Source: Mangifera indica
Taxonomy: Eukaryota > Streptophyta > Magnoliopsida > Sapindales > Anacardiaceae
Assembly (NCBI RefSeq): GCF_011075055.1
Contig: NC_058147.1
Coordinates: 8,494,001-8,558,000 of the forward strand
Reading direction: 5' to 3'
DNA length: 64,000 nucleotides
The notes below the pieces were generated by a model. It was given only the letters and a program-made list of their open reading frames with translations. It searched no databases and was not told the DNA's origin. This document shows, one piece after another, positions 12,130 through 25,110 of this stretch (its first letter is position 1; each line of letters starts with the position of its first letter). Both the position numbers and the translations under genes were made by a program.

Positions 12130-12137
12130 ATGGCAAC

Positions 12138-13983
12138 ATTGGAAAGAAAGAGCTATCAATGCCTAAACATGGAAATCTACTATTATGGAATTGGAGGGAT
12201 AGAGAATTCGGTGCTGCGACACTGAAATCTTCAAGAGGCGACATGTGCAGATAAGTCAAAAATTAATTTCCTTAATTTTTGAATCCAAATCTATTTAGGT
12301 TTCTTCAAAATAACATCTTTTTACGCGCAAGAAATATAATTAGGCTCTTTTTTTTTTACGCGCAAGAAATATAATAAAGCGAGAGATCGTGAAACGAAAA
12401 AGATGATACTCAGGAAAAGCGATAACAGTTTGATGAGGATAATTCACGAATCAAGAAAGATTCGAACATTGACATCATCATGATATCTAAGATTTTCTAC
12501 TCCTTTTTAATTATTTGTCCTCGTGAATTTTAATTAAGCTTTCTTGTTACTGGGTGTGATTTCAAAACCCTAATTATGTTCGCAGTAGCTAATAACAGTT
12601 ACAGTTCTAATTCTTTCTATATCTTTTGCTTATGTATTATTCTCCGAAACCACCGCTGATTAGATTTCTTGATTGTTTGGTGTGAAATTAAATGGTTAGG
12701 TAATCTATTAAATACCAATTTGGATTATTACGTACGTAGTACCTTAATTAACTTGGATAGATGATGGTAAATTGCTTGCCATAGGAATAAACACTCATGA
12801 CTGCCTATGGTGACTTGATCGTTTACAGTCCCCTTTGATCCTTTTTTTGTCTTGCAAGGGGCATTCGAAAAAGAATTATAAGAGATAGCAGAATTTCCTA
12901 GAAAAGTCAAGAAGAGCTCATCAGGGCTCTTCTTCTAGCATCAAATTATTTATGGTAAAAATCACATTAATAAAAAGTACATCAAATTGTGAGTGCAAAA
13001 TTACTGTAAAGTGGTAGAAAACAATAGTGATTGTGTGATTATAATAAACAAAGTATAGTGTTAACATGGTTCATTCTGAAACATGAAAGCATATGTCTAT
13101 GATCATGTTATCGATTATTTGAATTTACAATTTGTTTGCATAATGTATAATGTTAAAAGTGTCATCCCTAAGCCTTTGTATAATCCTTCGTTTATAAGAT
13201 AAGAGGTTAGAGTTACATGATCAATTATGTAGTTTGATGTTGGAATGCTATGATCATGGAAGGTGGAGGATCTTGTGGCCTCTAATTTGGTATGAGTTGA
13301 ATGTTTTCCAGTCATGGTTGGAGATACAATGGAAAGTGATCCCATAATAATGGTAAACTGTAAATGATAGTAATTTTTAAGAGTTACTCTCCATGCTCTA
13401 TGGACGGTAAGTCTTCTATTTACTATGTGTCATAGATTGGTGAGTAATTGAACTGGTTAGCTATTACATGCAGTTTATATAATTATTTGTTATAGATTTG
13501 GAATCGTCTCTTTGTTACTATTTCCATGAGTTTAGCTAAGAAAGAGGTTGTCTGTACAACACAAGCAATGGAAAACAAAGAAACACGGCGACACGTTGTG
13601 GTGTTCACATGGAAATTTTAAGGATTGAGAGATTGTTATTTGTTAATCTATCAATCTACAAAATAACAAAACAACAAACCTTTTATATAAATAAGAAATT
13701 TTGTTATTTTCAAGAGTTTATTAGCTTAGTGATTGGTTGTTTATTGCCATTTGTATGACTTTGGTTCGATAAAAAGGCATACTAAACATTTGTTTTGAGT
13801 GTATCTTCAACACAAAGGAAAATATATCAGTAAATAAAAGAGTACCCCAACATTTCATAAACACAACACACACACATGTATATATCTGACACAGTAATTA
13901 TGTTTTATCCATTATTTAATTCCCTTCTTCCACAATGGTAATTATTATTCAAATTTCAGCCCCTATGGGTTTTTAAAATATCA
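12138..13983. other. Intergenic region 3' of laccase 1
   Basis: No gene is recognised. A 22-bp block containing TTTTTACGCGCAAGAAATAT occurs twice at about 12318-12372, separated by an A/T-rich spacer. The last few hundred bases should hold the 3' untranslated region and polyadenylation site of the minus-strand laccase gene. Confidence 0.5.
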
Positions 13984-16900
13984 CTAATAACAAGGAGGCA
14001 TGTAAGGAGGAGGCCGTCGAATTTTGTGACGCCGGTAGTTCTTTACAATGAGAACTGTATCCATTCCCCAGGTTGCATGCCTTTCCAAATGACAATGCAT
14101 ATACCATACTCCTGAAATCAACCAAAAAAAAAAAAAATTATTAGCAGGATTTTTAATAGAAGAAAGAATAAGTCGCCTTGTAGGGTGGAGATTTTACCAG
14201 GATTGTCAGCAACAAATCGAATAGCAGCCCAACCATTTTTAGGAAGGTTAATGGTGTTAAGTTCCGGTGGGTCATCCAAATTATAAGATAAAGGATCAGT
14301 AACACTGTTGAAATTCCCTGAACCTGCTCCAACTAGAAAGAAGCTGAAACCGTGTAAATGAATTGGATGACTTTCCGGAGCCGAGAAATTAGTATTTTGG
14401 TACACGATTTCAACTATGTCACCATAATTAATCATTATCGCCTTTGTCCCTTGGGCTGTGTACACTGATGCATTCGATAAATCTCCGGTGAAGTTTAAAA
14501 AATTGGGTGGCTCACTTGGAAAATCTCTATCGAAGACGTCAGGCAACCCCCTGCATGTCGAAAGATTTAATTTAAGTAAATATACATTCTCAATTTAAGA
14601 CCGCGGTTTTCATACTCAGACTTGGCATTGGTCAGGTGAAGGAGCCAGTCTTAATCAACTGACGGTAATATCAGTGAACTGTTGAGAAGTGACGATCTCA
14701 TATATCTAGTTCTTCACAGTTCCATCCCATGACGATCTCATATCTGAAAGCTCATTTTATGCAGTGATTTATTCTCTAACAACTCCATCTCTGTTGATCT
14801 CTTCATTTTTAATTGTTGCCGGCCATTTTCTGACAATTACATCCCACTCTGGTCCTATCATTTCTGGCCGTCTCCAGTCTTTTTGGTTTGCTTTGATTTT
14901 TGGCCTAATTGCTAATTGGCACAACTTAACCAATTCAACAGTGGGTCCAAGTAAATCAATTGCGGAAACAACTTTTTGTTTTGTTTGAATCGTAAATGTT
15001 TTCAGGTCTCCATTGGATCGATCCCGTCAGAATTTTATTACCATGGCGAAGGCCTTAAAATATCCTAATTTTTGTTAAAGATATTTAGAATTCTTAACTA
15101 ATAAATAGAATTTTGTGACTAAATAAACGAATCAAAGACAATTTTTATACGAAAAGTTTTGGTCGAAATTAACGCCTAATCTAACAAAGAGTCCCCACTC
15201 AGATAAACTTTTCATTAATTCGAGTAAGTGGGATCTGGTGACCCCACCAAAAAAAAAAAATCATTTATTTTGCTAAGATTTTTAGGTTTTTTTTTTTTTT
15301 TCTCGATTATTAATATTTTTTGTTTAATCTTAGACCCTTTATGTATATATGACTTTCTTCATTAGTTCTATCTTAATATCATTATATAATGTTATACTTA
15401 AGTTATCCTAATATAACTATATCTTAACTATAATTGAATACTGTTGAATCCACTGGTTAATGTGAAATGATATCTCACTCAGTTTTCTTAGAATTATTAT
15501 AAAGGCACCACTAATTCCCAAGCAAGGTTGGGTGAAATTATAGATTATCGTTCAATAAATTTAAAAAAGTTAATTTTTTACTTATCAGTTTAATTTTTTA
15601 ACAAATTTTATTAGGTCTTTTTATAAAATTATTGAAACAACGAAAGAGCCCTTAAATTAAATAACGTTTTACTTCCCAAAATTTCATTTAATAATTTTAT
15701 ATCATAATTTATATAAATTTTAATTAAAAAATTATTAATTCAAATATAGACCATGGTGTTATTGGCGTATAATTATATGTTTGGTGCAAATATAATTTTT
15801 TTAAATATTAGGAGACTGATGAAAGTTTTAATATTTAAAATATTTAAAAAATTGTAATATTTAAAAGCTATATAATCATGACTTTAATAGACAGGTGGGA
15901 AATTAACTTGTTTAAACTTAATATTGGAGAATTTGTCATTCCATCGAACCCTAGGTGGGAAATTGTCATTTTGGCTCTTTTAAATTACATTAATTTCAAA
16001 ATGAATTCTAGACATTGTAGAATTTTATCTTGTATTTAAAATTAAGTAGATCATACTAACATAAATAAACTCATACCTGTAGTATGCTTGCAGTATATCA
16101 ATTTGCGGAGTATCGAAACTAACATTGTTCATGCTTGCAGCAATCCGATCACCATTAGCGGTATCACATGACTTGTTGGGGCAGGCCAACTGATTTATAG
16201 AAACTGCTATATATATTCGTTGGTCTAAATATTGCGGAACAATGATAGGATGCTCTTCACTAGCTAAGCTCCTTATGCTTCTAGTAAAGTTTCCTGCAGC
16301 ATTCATGTCATTGTAGGCAGGAAGAGTTGGAAAGAAAGGAGATAATGGGGGAGAATATTCCCCTTCATACTCAACAATGGCTGTGCCGGCCGGCGTAGTG
16401 TTGGTAAATCGAGCACTATCGGAGTAAGGAGTAGTAGCCATGTAATAGTGGCTTAGATTTTGGTTAGCTCTGAACAAAACGTCCATTGTTTGTCCAGGAG
16501 TTATCATAATATAACTTGTGTTCACTGGTTTTAAGTAGGCTGCATCTTGGCCAACAACAGTGAAGTTGTGGTTTGCAATTCCGAAAAACTGTTCTTCGTT
16601 CATCACTGCATTCACTATGCGAAGAAGATAAGTCTTTCCATAAACTACCGACAAGCGATATATTGTCTCTGCAATATAAAATTAGTATAGTAAGTCAATT
16701 TCTCCTCAAGGAAATATGAAGGAAATTGTGAATATATAGGTTTTTATACCGTTGGAGCATTCATATAAGCCCCCTAGTTCACCGTTGATGGTATATCCAT
16801 CAGCCCTAGGTGCAATGCCGCCAGTTTGGATTGCATTAGTAATCAAAGCCATCACGTCTCCTTTGAACCATGACGCTACACTCAACACATCAATTCTGAA

Positions 16901-17741
16901 ACTTATTAAATCAAGCCAATATCTTCTGTAAAAAAGCCATAAAAATAATAATTTTGTTAGATGTAAAATTTCAAAATATACCAATTATGATTATCTGTTC
17001 CTTGTAAGGCTTAGGAAACGGATAATATTTTCCAGGAGCAGGTAAAATAACAATGGCACCATGGACAGTGGCACGAGTCCAGTCACTATGGGCATGCCAC
17101 CAAAGGGTTCCTTCTTCAGTGGACAATATCACCTCATAAGTAAAGTTGGTTCCGGGTCCAATTGGACACTGTGTTATATTCTCCGGACCATCTGACCATG
17201 GGTTACTTGGCTGCCTCACTCCATGCCTGCATAAATAAAAGAAAAGGATTGGGGATTTGTATTATGATCTATTAATTATATTAATTCAATACAGAGAGAG
17301 TCATCACCAGTGAATGGTGACGCCATATGTTCCTTGATTGATGACATTAACAAACACTGTTTCCCCTTTACGAGCCACAATCGTTGGCCCTGGAAAACTT
17401 CCGTTTACTGTCAACATGCTTTTTGTGCTACACATTCTTGTGAAATTCGATTCTTGTAGCTGTGACCATGCATAAAAATAGCCAATAAAATTACATCAGT
17501 TTAACTCATCATATTATATTAATCCATCCATGAAAGATAATTCTAACTTCTGTTTTAGTGGAAAGTCAAAAAGCTCAAACACGAAACGTAAAATGGTCGA
17601 TTGTAAATGCAACAATATAGCCCTTACAACAAAATCGTATTGACGGATTCTGGGACGCCGACGAGCCATTGACAGAGGCAGCCCATCCAAATACAGGAGC
17701 CCCAAAAACATTAAGAGAAAACCCATACTTTTTGTACCCAT
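13984..17741 (-). CDS. Laccase 1 (multicopper oxidase, LAC14/15-like), 7 exons, intact
   Basis: Exons in coding order are 17628-17741, 17308-17459, 16982-17226, 16750-16875, 16077-16668, 14198-14550 and 13984-14111. Together they make 1710 nt encoding 569 residues, with GT-AG introns and no internal stop. The ATG at 17741 opens a hydrophobic signal peptide (about residues 1-26), so the protein is secreted to the cell wall. Copper motifs are HWHG (His88, His90), WWHAHSDW (His133, His135), HPIHLHG (His471, His474, His476) and [12 protein letters not shown] (His533, Cys534, His535, His539, axial Met544). Cys534 is the type-1 copper ligand. Plant laccases oxidise phenolics with reduction of O2 to water; the particular substrate is not inferable. 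The length is typical for the family. Intron 5 (1526 bp) is very long compared with about 100 bp in the other two copies. The exon 4 acceptor (16876) was chosen because it restores the ASWFKGDV alignment with the paralogues. Confidence 0.95.
14551..16076 (-). other. Intron 5 of laccase 1, expanded to 1.5 kb
   Basis: The intron separates the YYR and GLPDVF codons and corresponds to introns of 103 and 79 bp in laccases 2 and 3. It contains long A and T runs (about 15250-15300) and a repeated TGACGATCTCATAT block (about 14690 and 14730). I recognise no transposon ends, but the size suggests one or more old insertions. Confidence 0.75.
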
Positions 17742-17814
17742 GTTTTCTATTTATTTTGTGTTCTCAGGTTGCCTTAATTCTTTCTTCTGTTATGTTTAGC
17801 TACATCTTACGAGA

Positions 17815-17824
17815 TATTTATATA
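17815..17824 (-). promoter_or_regulatory. TATA box of laccase 1
   Basis: TATATAAATA on the minus strand lies 74-83 bp upstream of the start codon at 17741. The same spacing and motif class occur before laccases 2 and 3. Confidence 0.7.
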
Positions 17825-19357
17825 AGGAATTTAATGATGGTTGGAATAACAAATACTATTTTTCCAACCGTCACTTTGGTTTCTAAATTAGAAGCTTATT
17901 ATCCATAATTAATTAATGTGATTCATGTTAAGGGTTTTACATGTTTTTGGATCAAAAAATGTCATCACAAGTCTCTCAACCATTACCAAATTTTCATTCA
18001 CATAAGTCGAAAAAATAAAAACATTTGCAGTACTCAATATTATATGACACTTAGGCAATTATATTATTTGGGATACAAAACTGAGATCCCTAAAAGTTTA
18101 TTCATGTATACATCCATGAAATGCGCACCTTAATTTCTTTGGTTTCTAGTGGATAAGCGAGAGAGATATGATGAAAATTCAAGATTTTAATTTTTGCGAA
18201 TATGATTATGTCAAGTTGAGAAAGGAAGAACACAGTAGAAAGCAGTTAAATATGGTAATCATTTAAAATTGCTGCATAATGGGATTCGAAAAACATGCCT
18301 TTATTATTTTCTCCCTGCCTCCTTTGCATCCGTAAAGGAATAACTTAATTTTTTTCTCGATCTTTCTGTTGAGGGTGTGCGCAATGAAAAAGTTGATTAA
18401 ATAAAAGAAACAGGCCTTCAATTGGAGAAAGAGAAATTTCAGAAAGAGTCCTTATTAAATTCATTGAATTAATGGGAAAAATAATTTCCACCTTAAAAAA
18501 AAGCTTATTACAAAAGGGAAAACTCTAACAGAATTAGACGTCTTATGAAGAGCAAAATGTTCAGTTAGATATATACGAGATAACAAGTATAATATTCTCA
18601 GTTTTTATTAGTACGTACGAAAACATTTTTTTTCTTTGAAAAAGAAAATAAATAATAAATTAATTAACGTATAGGTAGTTAATGGTTTCATAACTAAATG
18701 TATTTCATAGTTAAGAGAAACATGCACCAATTTCATTACACATATTTACGGAGGCTAAAGATGACTTTTACTTTTTACTATCCTACTATAGTTTTTTTTC
18801 TTTTTTTGGGGGGGTTGAGGAATTAAGAATTTTATAAATAAAAATTATAATAATAATAATTATGAGGGACATACCCAATTAAATATTATAAAAAACTCAA
18901 AATAAAAAAAAAAAAAAACATTTGAGTACCCAGCTTCCATGAAAACCAACTAGATAAATGTCAAATAACCCAAAACTATGGTGAAATCTCATAATTCGAT
19001 TCCAATTCCACAACCCTTAGATTAAAATACATCACAAATATCCATATCTATCTGTTGTTGGGGTCTGTAATAAAGATGGGACACTTAGTTATTCCTGTCT
19101 TACTATAGACAATAAACAGTGAGAGATATAATAACTGAGAAAGAACATGCCTGAAGTCTCTCTTTCACTAGAGGTATAGAGAAGCGTACTTAACCAGAGA
19201 GAACCAATAGGAAACTTGGCAAAGCCATGAGAGTCTTAGGTTCGAGTTACCTCAAATATAACTAGTAAAGTCACAACTAACAAAAAAGTTTTTATAAGTC
19301 TCCAAATAGCTGAACCCTAAAACCTTAGTTATAAACCTTAAACTATGAACTTTTTAC
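17825..19357. other. Upstream region of laccase 1, no further gene
   Basis: AT-rich sequence with a G run (about 18807) and A runs (about 18904). Promoter elements beyond the TATA box could not be assigned. It ends at the TG terminus of an old gypsy LTR. Confidence 0.5.
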
Positions 19358-20274
19358 TGTAACACTTTTTTCTAGATACATACCTCTAGAAGAAATATGG
19401 ACCTAAAGAGTTATATCAACTTAAAAATTCTACTCAATCACAATAAACAATAAAGCATTATATAAACATTTATCAACTTAAGCATTCAAAAAAGTGTAAA
19501 ATACAAACAACTAAATCACTTAGCAATGTCACTAATAACAATATCTCAAGTCACATCATCTATAAGTGTCTAACAACCTCAAACCAAATACAAGTGTGCA
19601 TAATGGTAAAATAAATAGTTTGAACAAATGACACAAACTACCCTCTACTGAGTCCATCATCCTAAGCTAGACCATTGGCTCCTTTGCATGCCTCATAGCT
19701 CACCTCACCTGCCAACATAACCACAATAAAAGAACACATAAGTGTTATAACATTAAATAAGTAGGTGACCTTTCAAAACTTTGCACATAAAATATCAGAA
19801 CTAATGTTCTAACTAACTGTATCTTATTAATGTGATCACTTTTGGATTTTTTTAACTTCGCATATGGCCATCTAACTAACTATGGCAAACTCATGCCTAG
19901 ATTCTATAAGTGGTGTCATCTCGGATGATTACACCTAAACTCATTTCAACATCCCATATATCATATGAAAGCATACGACATCTCATATGTCTATTATTAA
20001 TAGTGCATATAGCATAATGTCAATCAAGTTTTGAGCTATTAACATTGATACCCTGGTCATACAAGAAATATGATTATAGTCCATTCCTTACCATGTATGT
20101 ATAACTATAGGACTGTTAACTAATAACTATCCCCTACCATAAATGCAAATGTGATACATGTCACTTACCATGTAAGGAACTAAGTACTACAGCTCTCCAT
20201 TACCATGCACTCTTAAACTGAAATGAATTAGTAAGACATCTCGACACCAAGTGTATGATTTATCTATTAGGGTA

Positions 20275-22085
20275 GGTCCTCTAAAGCCCATGGTATTTGA
20301 CATTTGTGGATGTAATTTTATCTTAATTATTAATAAAAAAATTTATTGTTGTTCAATTTATGTGTTTAATTATATGATAGTAGAAATAAGATACCCTTAG
20401 AATGATAGAACTGTAACGAAGGGATCTAATGATTGATCATGACAATTCTATGTACACATTAAGTAGTCATTCTAAAAATGTCTTCTAACATTGAAATTAA
20501 CATTGACACATGTAACAATGATGAAATTATCATAGTATTGAGTGACCTCACCAAAAGTGGTGATAGGTCTCACATGTTGAAACAATTATAAACAATTTGG
20601 TATAACACAAAGGTATGCATTGTAGACATATTTACTAGACTAACTTAATCAAATGATATCCAATTAGATAGCTGCTCTAATGTTTATAGAGTAAATCTTT
20701 TGAATACCATGAGTACAAGTGATCATTTGGCTTGAGGTTGCCAGACTGTCTCATGTAATGATTGATATGGTTTGACGTTATCTAACGTGCCATCATAATT
20801 GGGGTAACTATAAAGGTAATAATCAAACATATTGTGAGAGACGTGGAGGTTATGATTGATCAATAAAGGATTTGTCACATTTGAGCATAGGAGAAGATAT
20901 CTCATATGAGAATATTGAGTGACACCTGTGACTACATGAATTTGTAACAGTAGTGGGATAAGGTTATAGCTTAATCTATGTTAGTTATTGATGTTTATCA
21001 GTTTATAATGAGGAACCATTATGATAGACATACTTCTATGTCTCAGCCTCAAGAGTTATTGATTGAAAAAAGAATTGAATTACACATAACTATGATGTCA
21101 TAAAAGTTTAAGAGATGTCCGCTAACACTCGATTGTTTGGGTGACTATAATGTTTTGTTAGAGGCCAATCTTCGTTTGTGTTTGGATTCAATTTGAATCT
21201 AAATACTACCAACTCGATAAAAAGTTTATAGATTACATACATAAAAAAGTTGAATCAAACTTAAAGGTGCCAATTGTTTATTGACAATCTTGGTGTTTAG
21301 GGTTAAGAGAGATTACAAATGGACTAGGTTTGCCTATTAGGTTTGAAAGGACCTAGCTGACCACGCTTTGACCAAATGCACAACTATACATCTTAATTAC
21401 TATGCATTTAGTGGGAAAGGTGTTAGTCATGCACATGCATGATACTGGCCAACACCATAAGTGAAAAACATGTTAGTCAAGACACAAATGTGGTGTCGAT
21501 CATGCAACCTTTTGGCTATGTTACTGACACACATATGTGATGTCAGTCATGCACGTTATGTGGTGGAATGCAAGTTGTGCATGTTTACATGCCATTAGTG
21601 CTTGTATATGTTAAGGAGTGTTGTGCTTGGGTGAAATTCTAGCCATGTTCAGACATTTGCACATATAAATTGAAAGTGTCAGTTAGTAACTAAACACACA
21701 TAGAACACATACAAAGAACCTTAGCTGCAACACTTTGTCTTTCTTTTTCATTAAGACATTGGTCCAACCAAAGAGCCTTAATAGCTTCTCTGTTAAGATT
21801 TTCTCTTTGTGTTTATGCTTTGTATGAATACTAAGGCACCACCTCATGCGAGTTGGATAGCATTCTATCTCAAGTCATATGAAGTTTTAAAAGAGTTAGC
21901 AAATGCATGTATAAATCTAAAACACCCTATGAGTGTTTTTATATGTTTCATGAATTATATGTTTAAAAAAGATATCTTGGTTAGGGTTTTTAAGATTGTT
22001 TTTAATTTTAAAATTTTAAATTCTACTTTACTCTTGGCTATTGGTGCCCTGAAAAACATCTAATGAGTATTTATCTGTCTCTAGC
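20275..22085 (+). mobile_element. Dispersed non-coding repeat, copy A (LTR- or LARD-like)
   Basis: The interval 20700-21100 is clearly related to the reverse complement of 48900-49270. Shared blocks include CTTGAGGT..C..AGACTGTCT, TGATTGATC(A/G)ATAAA and GATATCTC(A/G)TATGA. There are no coding motifs. The boundaries are inferred from where the surrounding LTR stops and resumes, so they are approximate. It is probably a Ty1/copia LTR or a large non-autonomous derivative. Confidence 0.5.
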
Positions 22086-24117
22086 CCTATTGCTTTCACA
22101 CATGCTATATTATATTGCATATAGTTGGTAGTTATCTCAATATACGTATTTTTTGTTAATTTACTATTTTTGACCCAAATCTTCTTTACTTAGGGTTCGT
22201 ATAGTCTTTCATATAGTTAGGCATATTATATTTGCTAGCTAAATTAATTCACCTTAAAATAAAACCATTCTACTCTCATCCACATCCCAACACACAACAT
22301 AGGGGTGAAATCATCTTTTTCACCTTCCATGTAAGGGTATGGCTCAACCTATTCTCCTCATACCTTTATATTAGTCTATGTATGGGTATACACTTTAAGT
22401 GTCAAAACTATACGTTAAAAATCTTAACTAATGTTTTCCTAACATTAACTAACATTCGTTAACTTCCAACTCAACTAGTCATGGTATGCATCACCCATAG
22501 TCATGAGCGTGCATACTTAATGCAATGTATGGTCATACATCTTATATTGTACAACCATTTATGACCTTATATAACAAGTTATAGGCATACTTTGACTCAC
22601 AGGGAGTCGTCTTTAATCTAAAAGACACACAAAAGTATGTCTCTGTAAGTATTGTCAGACATCTTCATATGAAATTACTATCTTATAGTTTTTTGACCGA
22701 AACAATCTATTTATAAGTCTTATGTTCATTCGAGTTTGTTTTAGCATTGTAAATATTATATATATACCACCAAAATAACATAGATCTCTCAATTACATGT
22801 TAATCTTAAAAAAATAGCATATCATATGTAATCATATTTCATGCTTGTCAATCCATGATTATCATACCAAGTTTTTAGATTATCCATTAACAAATCATTT
22901 AAGCCATCAATATAAATACATATCACCCATATTTGAGCCCTAGCATGATATCTACCCCAAACATAGAATCAAAGAAGGAATAATAATGCTACTTACTTGT
23001 CCTATGATGTTTACTTAGTCTTTATGAGGTGTTGGTAATTTTTAGCTATCCACACTCCTCTCTTAGCTCTCCTCAAAGTTGTAAGACACTTTATTCTCTC
23101 ATGCCTTACTCTAAAATTAGGAACATATGTGTTATGACCTAATTCTAGTCATATGTCTCTTTTATTTTGACTAATAACGCCATGTATGGTTGTGCAACCC
23201 TCATGCACGGTTATACTTGTAGTTTCATGGCAAAAACCATGATCTATGATCACTGATGACCTTTCTTATTTGAAATTTAAACATCACATACGACTATACA
23301 TGACAGGACCCATCCCGACCCGCTAATCCTACAACCTCTGAGAATATTGTTATAGACTTAAAAGGGCGAAATGCATCCTGTAATTTTGTTTGAAAAACTT
23401 GTCTGCACCATAGTCTAGCACCTAATATAATATCATCTATAGGCCTCCGACCTTTATATGAATACATGTCAAAATATATCCTGATTAAAGCGAATAAATC
23501 ATAAAATAAACTTGAAATCAGGCCTCCGGCCTTATCATATACATGACAAAATAATTTACATCTTTACTCATTTCAAAAGTTATGAGAATATTGTAATTAG
23601 GCCTCCGGCCTTTCAACATTTCACAAGTTTATCAAAAAACAACAAAAAGTCTATATCCAACACTAAATATGCTACACTGTAGCACAACCCAACGAAACAC
23701 TATCCAACATGATCTGGAGGATGTCCTAGAGGGAGGGAAACATTTATAAGGGTGAGCTAAAAGCTCAATGAGTAGGAAATTTAAATCCTTGAGAATATTA
23801 ATGCATGTCAAAATATAATAGTATGTCATAATATGAGCCACACACTATGCTAATTATGCTTAAACCACATGCTTCTCATTTAACTTGAAACGTTCATCAC
23901 ACAATCATCACATAAATTGATTGTCTCAAGAATGAAATTAACCATACTACCTTTTTCTCATAGGAACATATCAATCATTTATGAATTTCCACTTCCAACT
24001 CAATAGCAATACTATCTTTATCTTATAGGTTTCCTTCCATATCAAGATTTTAAAATATAAAGATATCCCACCATTCCAATATAAAGATATACATCAAAAT
24101 ATCATATAAAAGGAAAT

Positions 24118-24325
24118 CTGTCATACCCAGGGGTGTCCCCACCTAGGCAGAGCAAAAGAAAAACAACTGTCATACCCGGTATACTAAAATCTCACACAGG
24201 CAGAGCATTCGATTCTGTCATACTTGGCATGAAATAAAGCACAAACAGAGTACTAAATTCTGTCGTACCTGTATAGATATCGCACAGGTAGAGCATCTAA
24301 ATCTGTATTGCACAGGCAGAGCACT
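24118..24325. repeat. Degenerate 43-49-bp tandem repeat, about 4.5 units
   Basis: Units starting CTGTC(A/G)TACC at about 24118, 24167, 24215 and 24260, plus a partial one at 24303, each contain a GCACAGGCAGAGCA-like block. Unit lengths shrink from 49 to 43 bp. It lies inside the solo LTR. Confidence 0.85.
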
Positions 24326-24959
24326 TTATTTCATAATAAGTAATAACCAAATCTTATCACCATATATATATATATAAGAAAATGACTTGATATTATGACC
24401 TTTTTGGACAATACTTATATGCAAGCACCACAACCACTATAAGCAAATGTAAATCACACATGACTCTCAAGTAAACACTTCCAACTCACATAAAGCTCAA
24501 CTAAACAATTCCAACTCAACCACAACACAAAACATCAATTTAATAATTTCCAGAATTCACTTGGTCACCACATAACTTAATTAAGCATTCTGAATCCACC
24601 GAATAATGTAACTTTTACTTTATAGCCACCCAAATCCTAAATCCATAACATACATAAAGAAACTATTTTATTTTATTTTTTTCCTTTTTTTGAGAGGTTT
24701 CCACCAAATCCATGCTACCATTTTCAAGGATTCACAATAAATACCATAAAATTTCACAAAACTATAAATAAAATTTATACCCAAAAATCATAAAGAAAGA
24801 AAAGTTTATTCCCACTCACTGATTTGGGTAGCCTCTAAGTCAGAGTTGAAATCTCTTGCTAATCTCCCTTCTTCTTCACCTATTCAAACCAATTGGAAAC
24901 AATATGATCAGAATTTTGGAAATCCCTAATTTGAACAAATATAACAAATAAAAATGAAA

Positions 24960-25110
24960 TACCCTATTCCCTTTTTCTATAAATCCCTTTTCTCTTCCTT
25001 TCCCTTTCCTTCTTTTTCTTTCTTTTCTTCTTCTTTCTTTTCTTTTCTTTCTTCCCTTCTCTTCTTCCCCTTTCTTTCTCTGTTTTCTCCCGTCTGTGCT
25101 CTGTTTCTTT
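24960..25110. repeat. Pyrimidine (C/T) tract
   Basis: About 150 bp composed almost wholly of T and C on the plus strand. Similar tracts lie at 58125-58240 and 58970-59200 in another LTR. Simple-sequence character explains the long open frames across it, so they are not genes. Confidence 0.85.

Noticed and set aside
12059..12259. Open frame across the MITE right end
   Set aside because: It spans the element border and target duplication, so it is a chance frame.
14764..14988. Plus-strand open frame inside laccase 1 intron 5
   Set aside because: It has no recognisable domain, is short and AT-rich, and lies in an intron on the other strand.
16881..16925. Alternative upstream acceptors for laccase 1 exon 4
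   Set aside because: Both nearby AG sites lead to in-frame stops or the wrong phase; the acceptor ending at 16876 keeps phase and the ASWFKGDV alignment.
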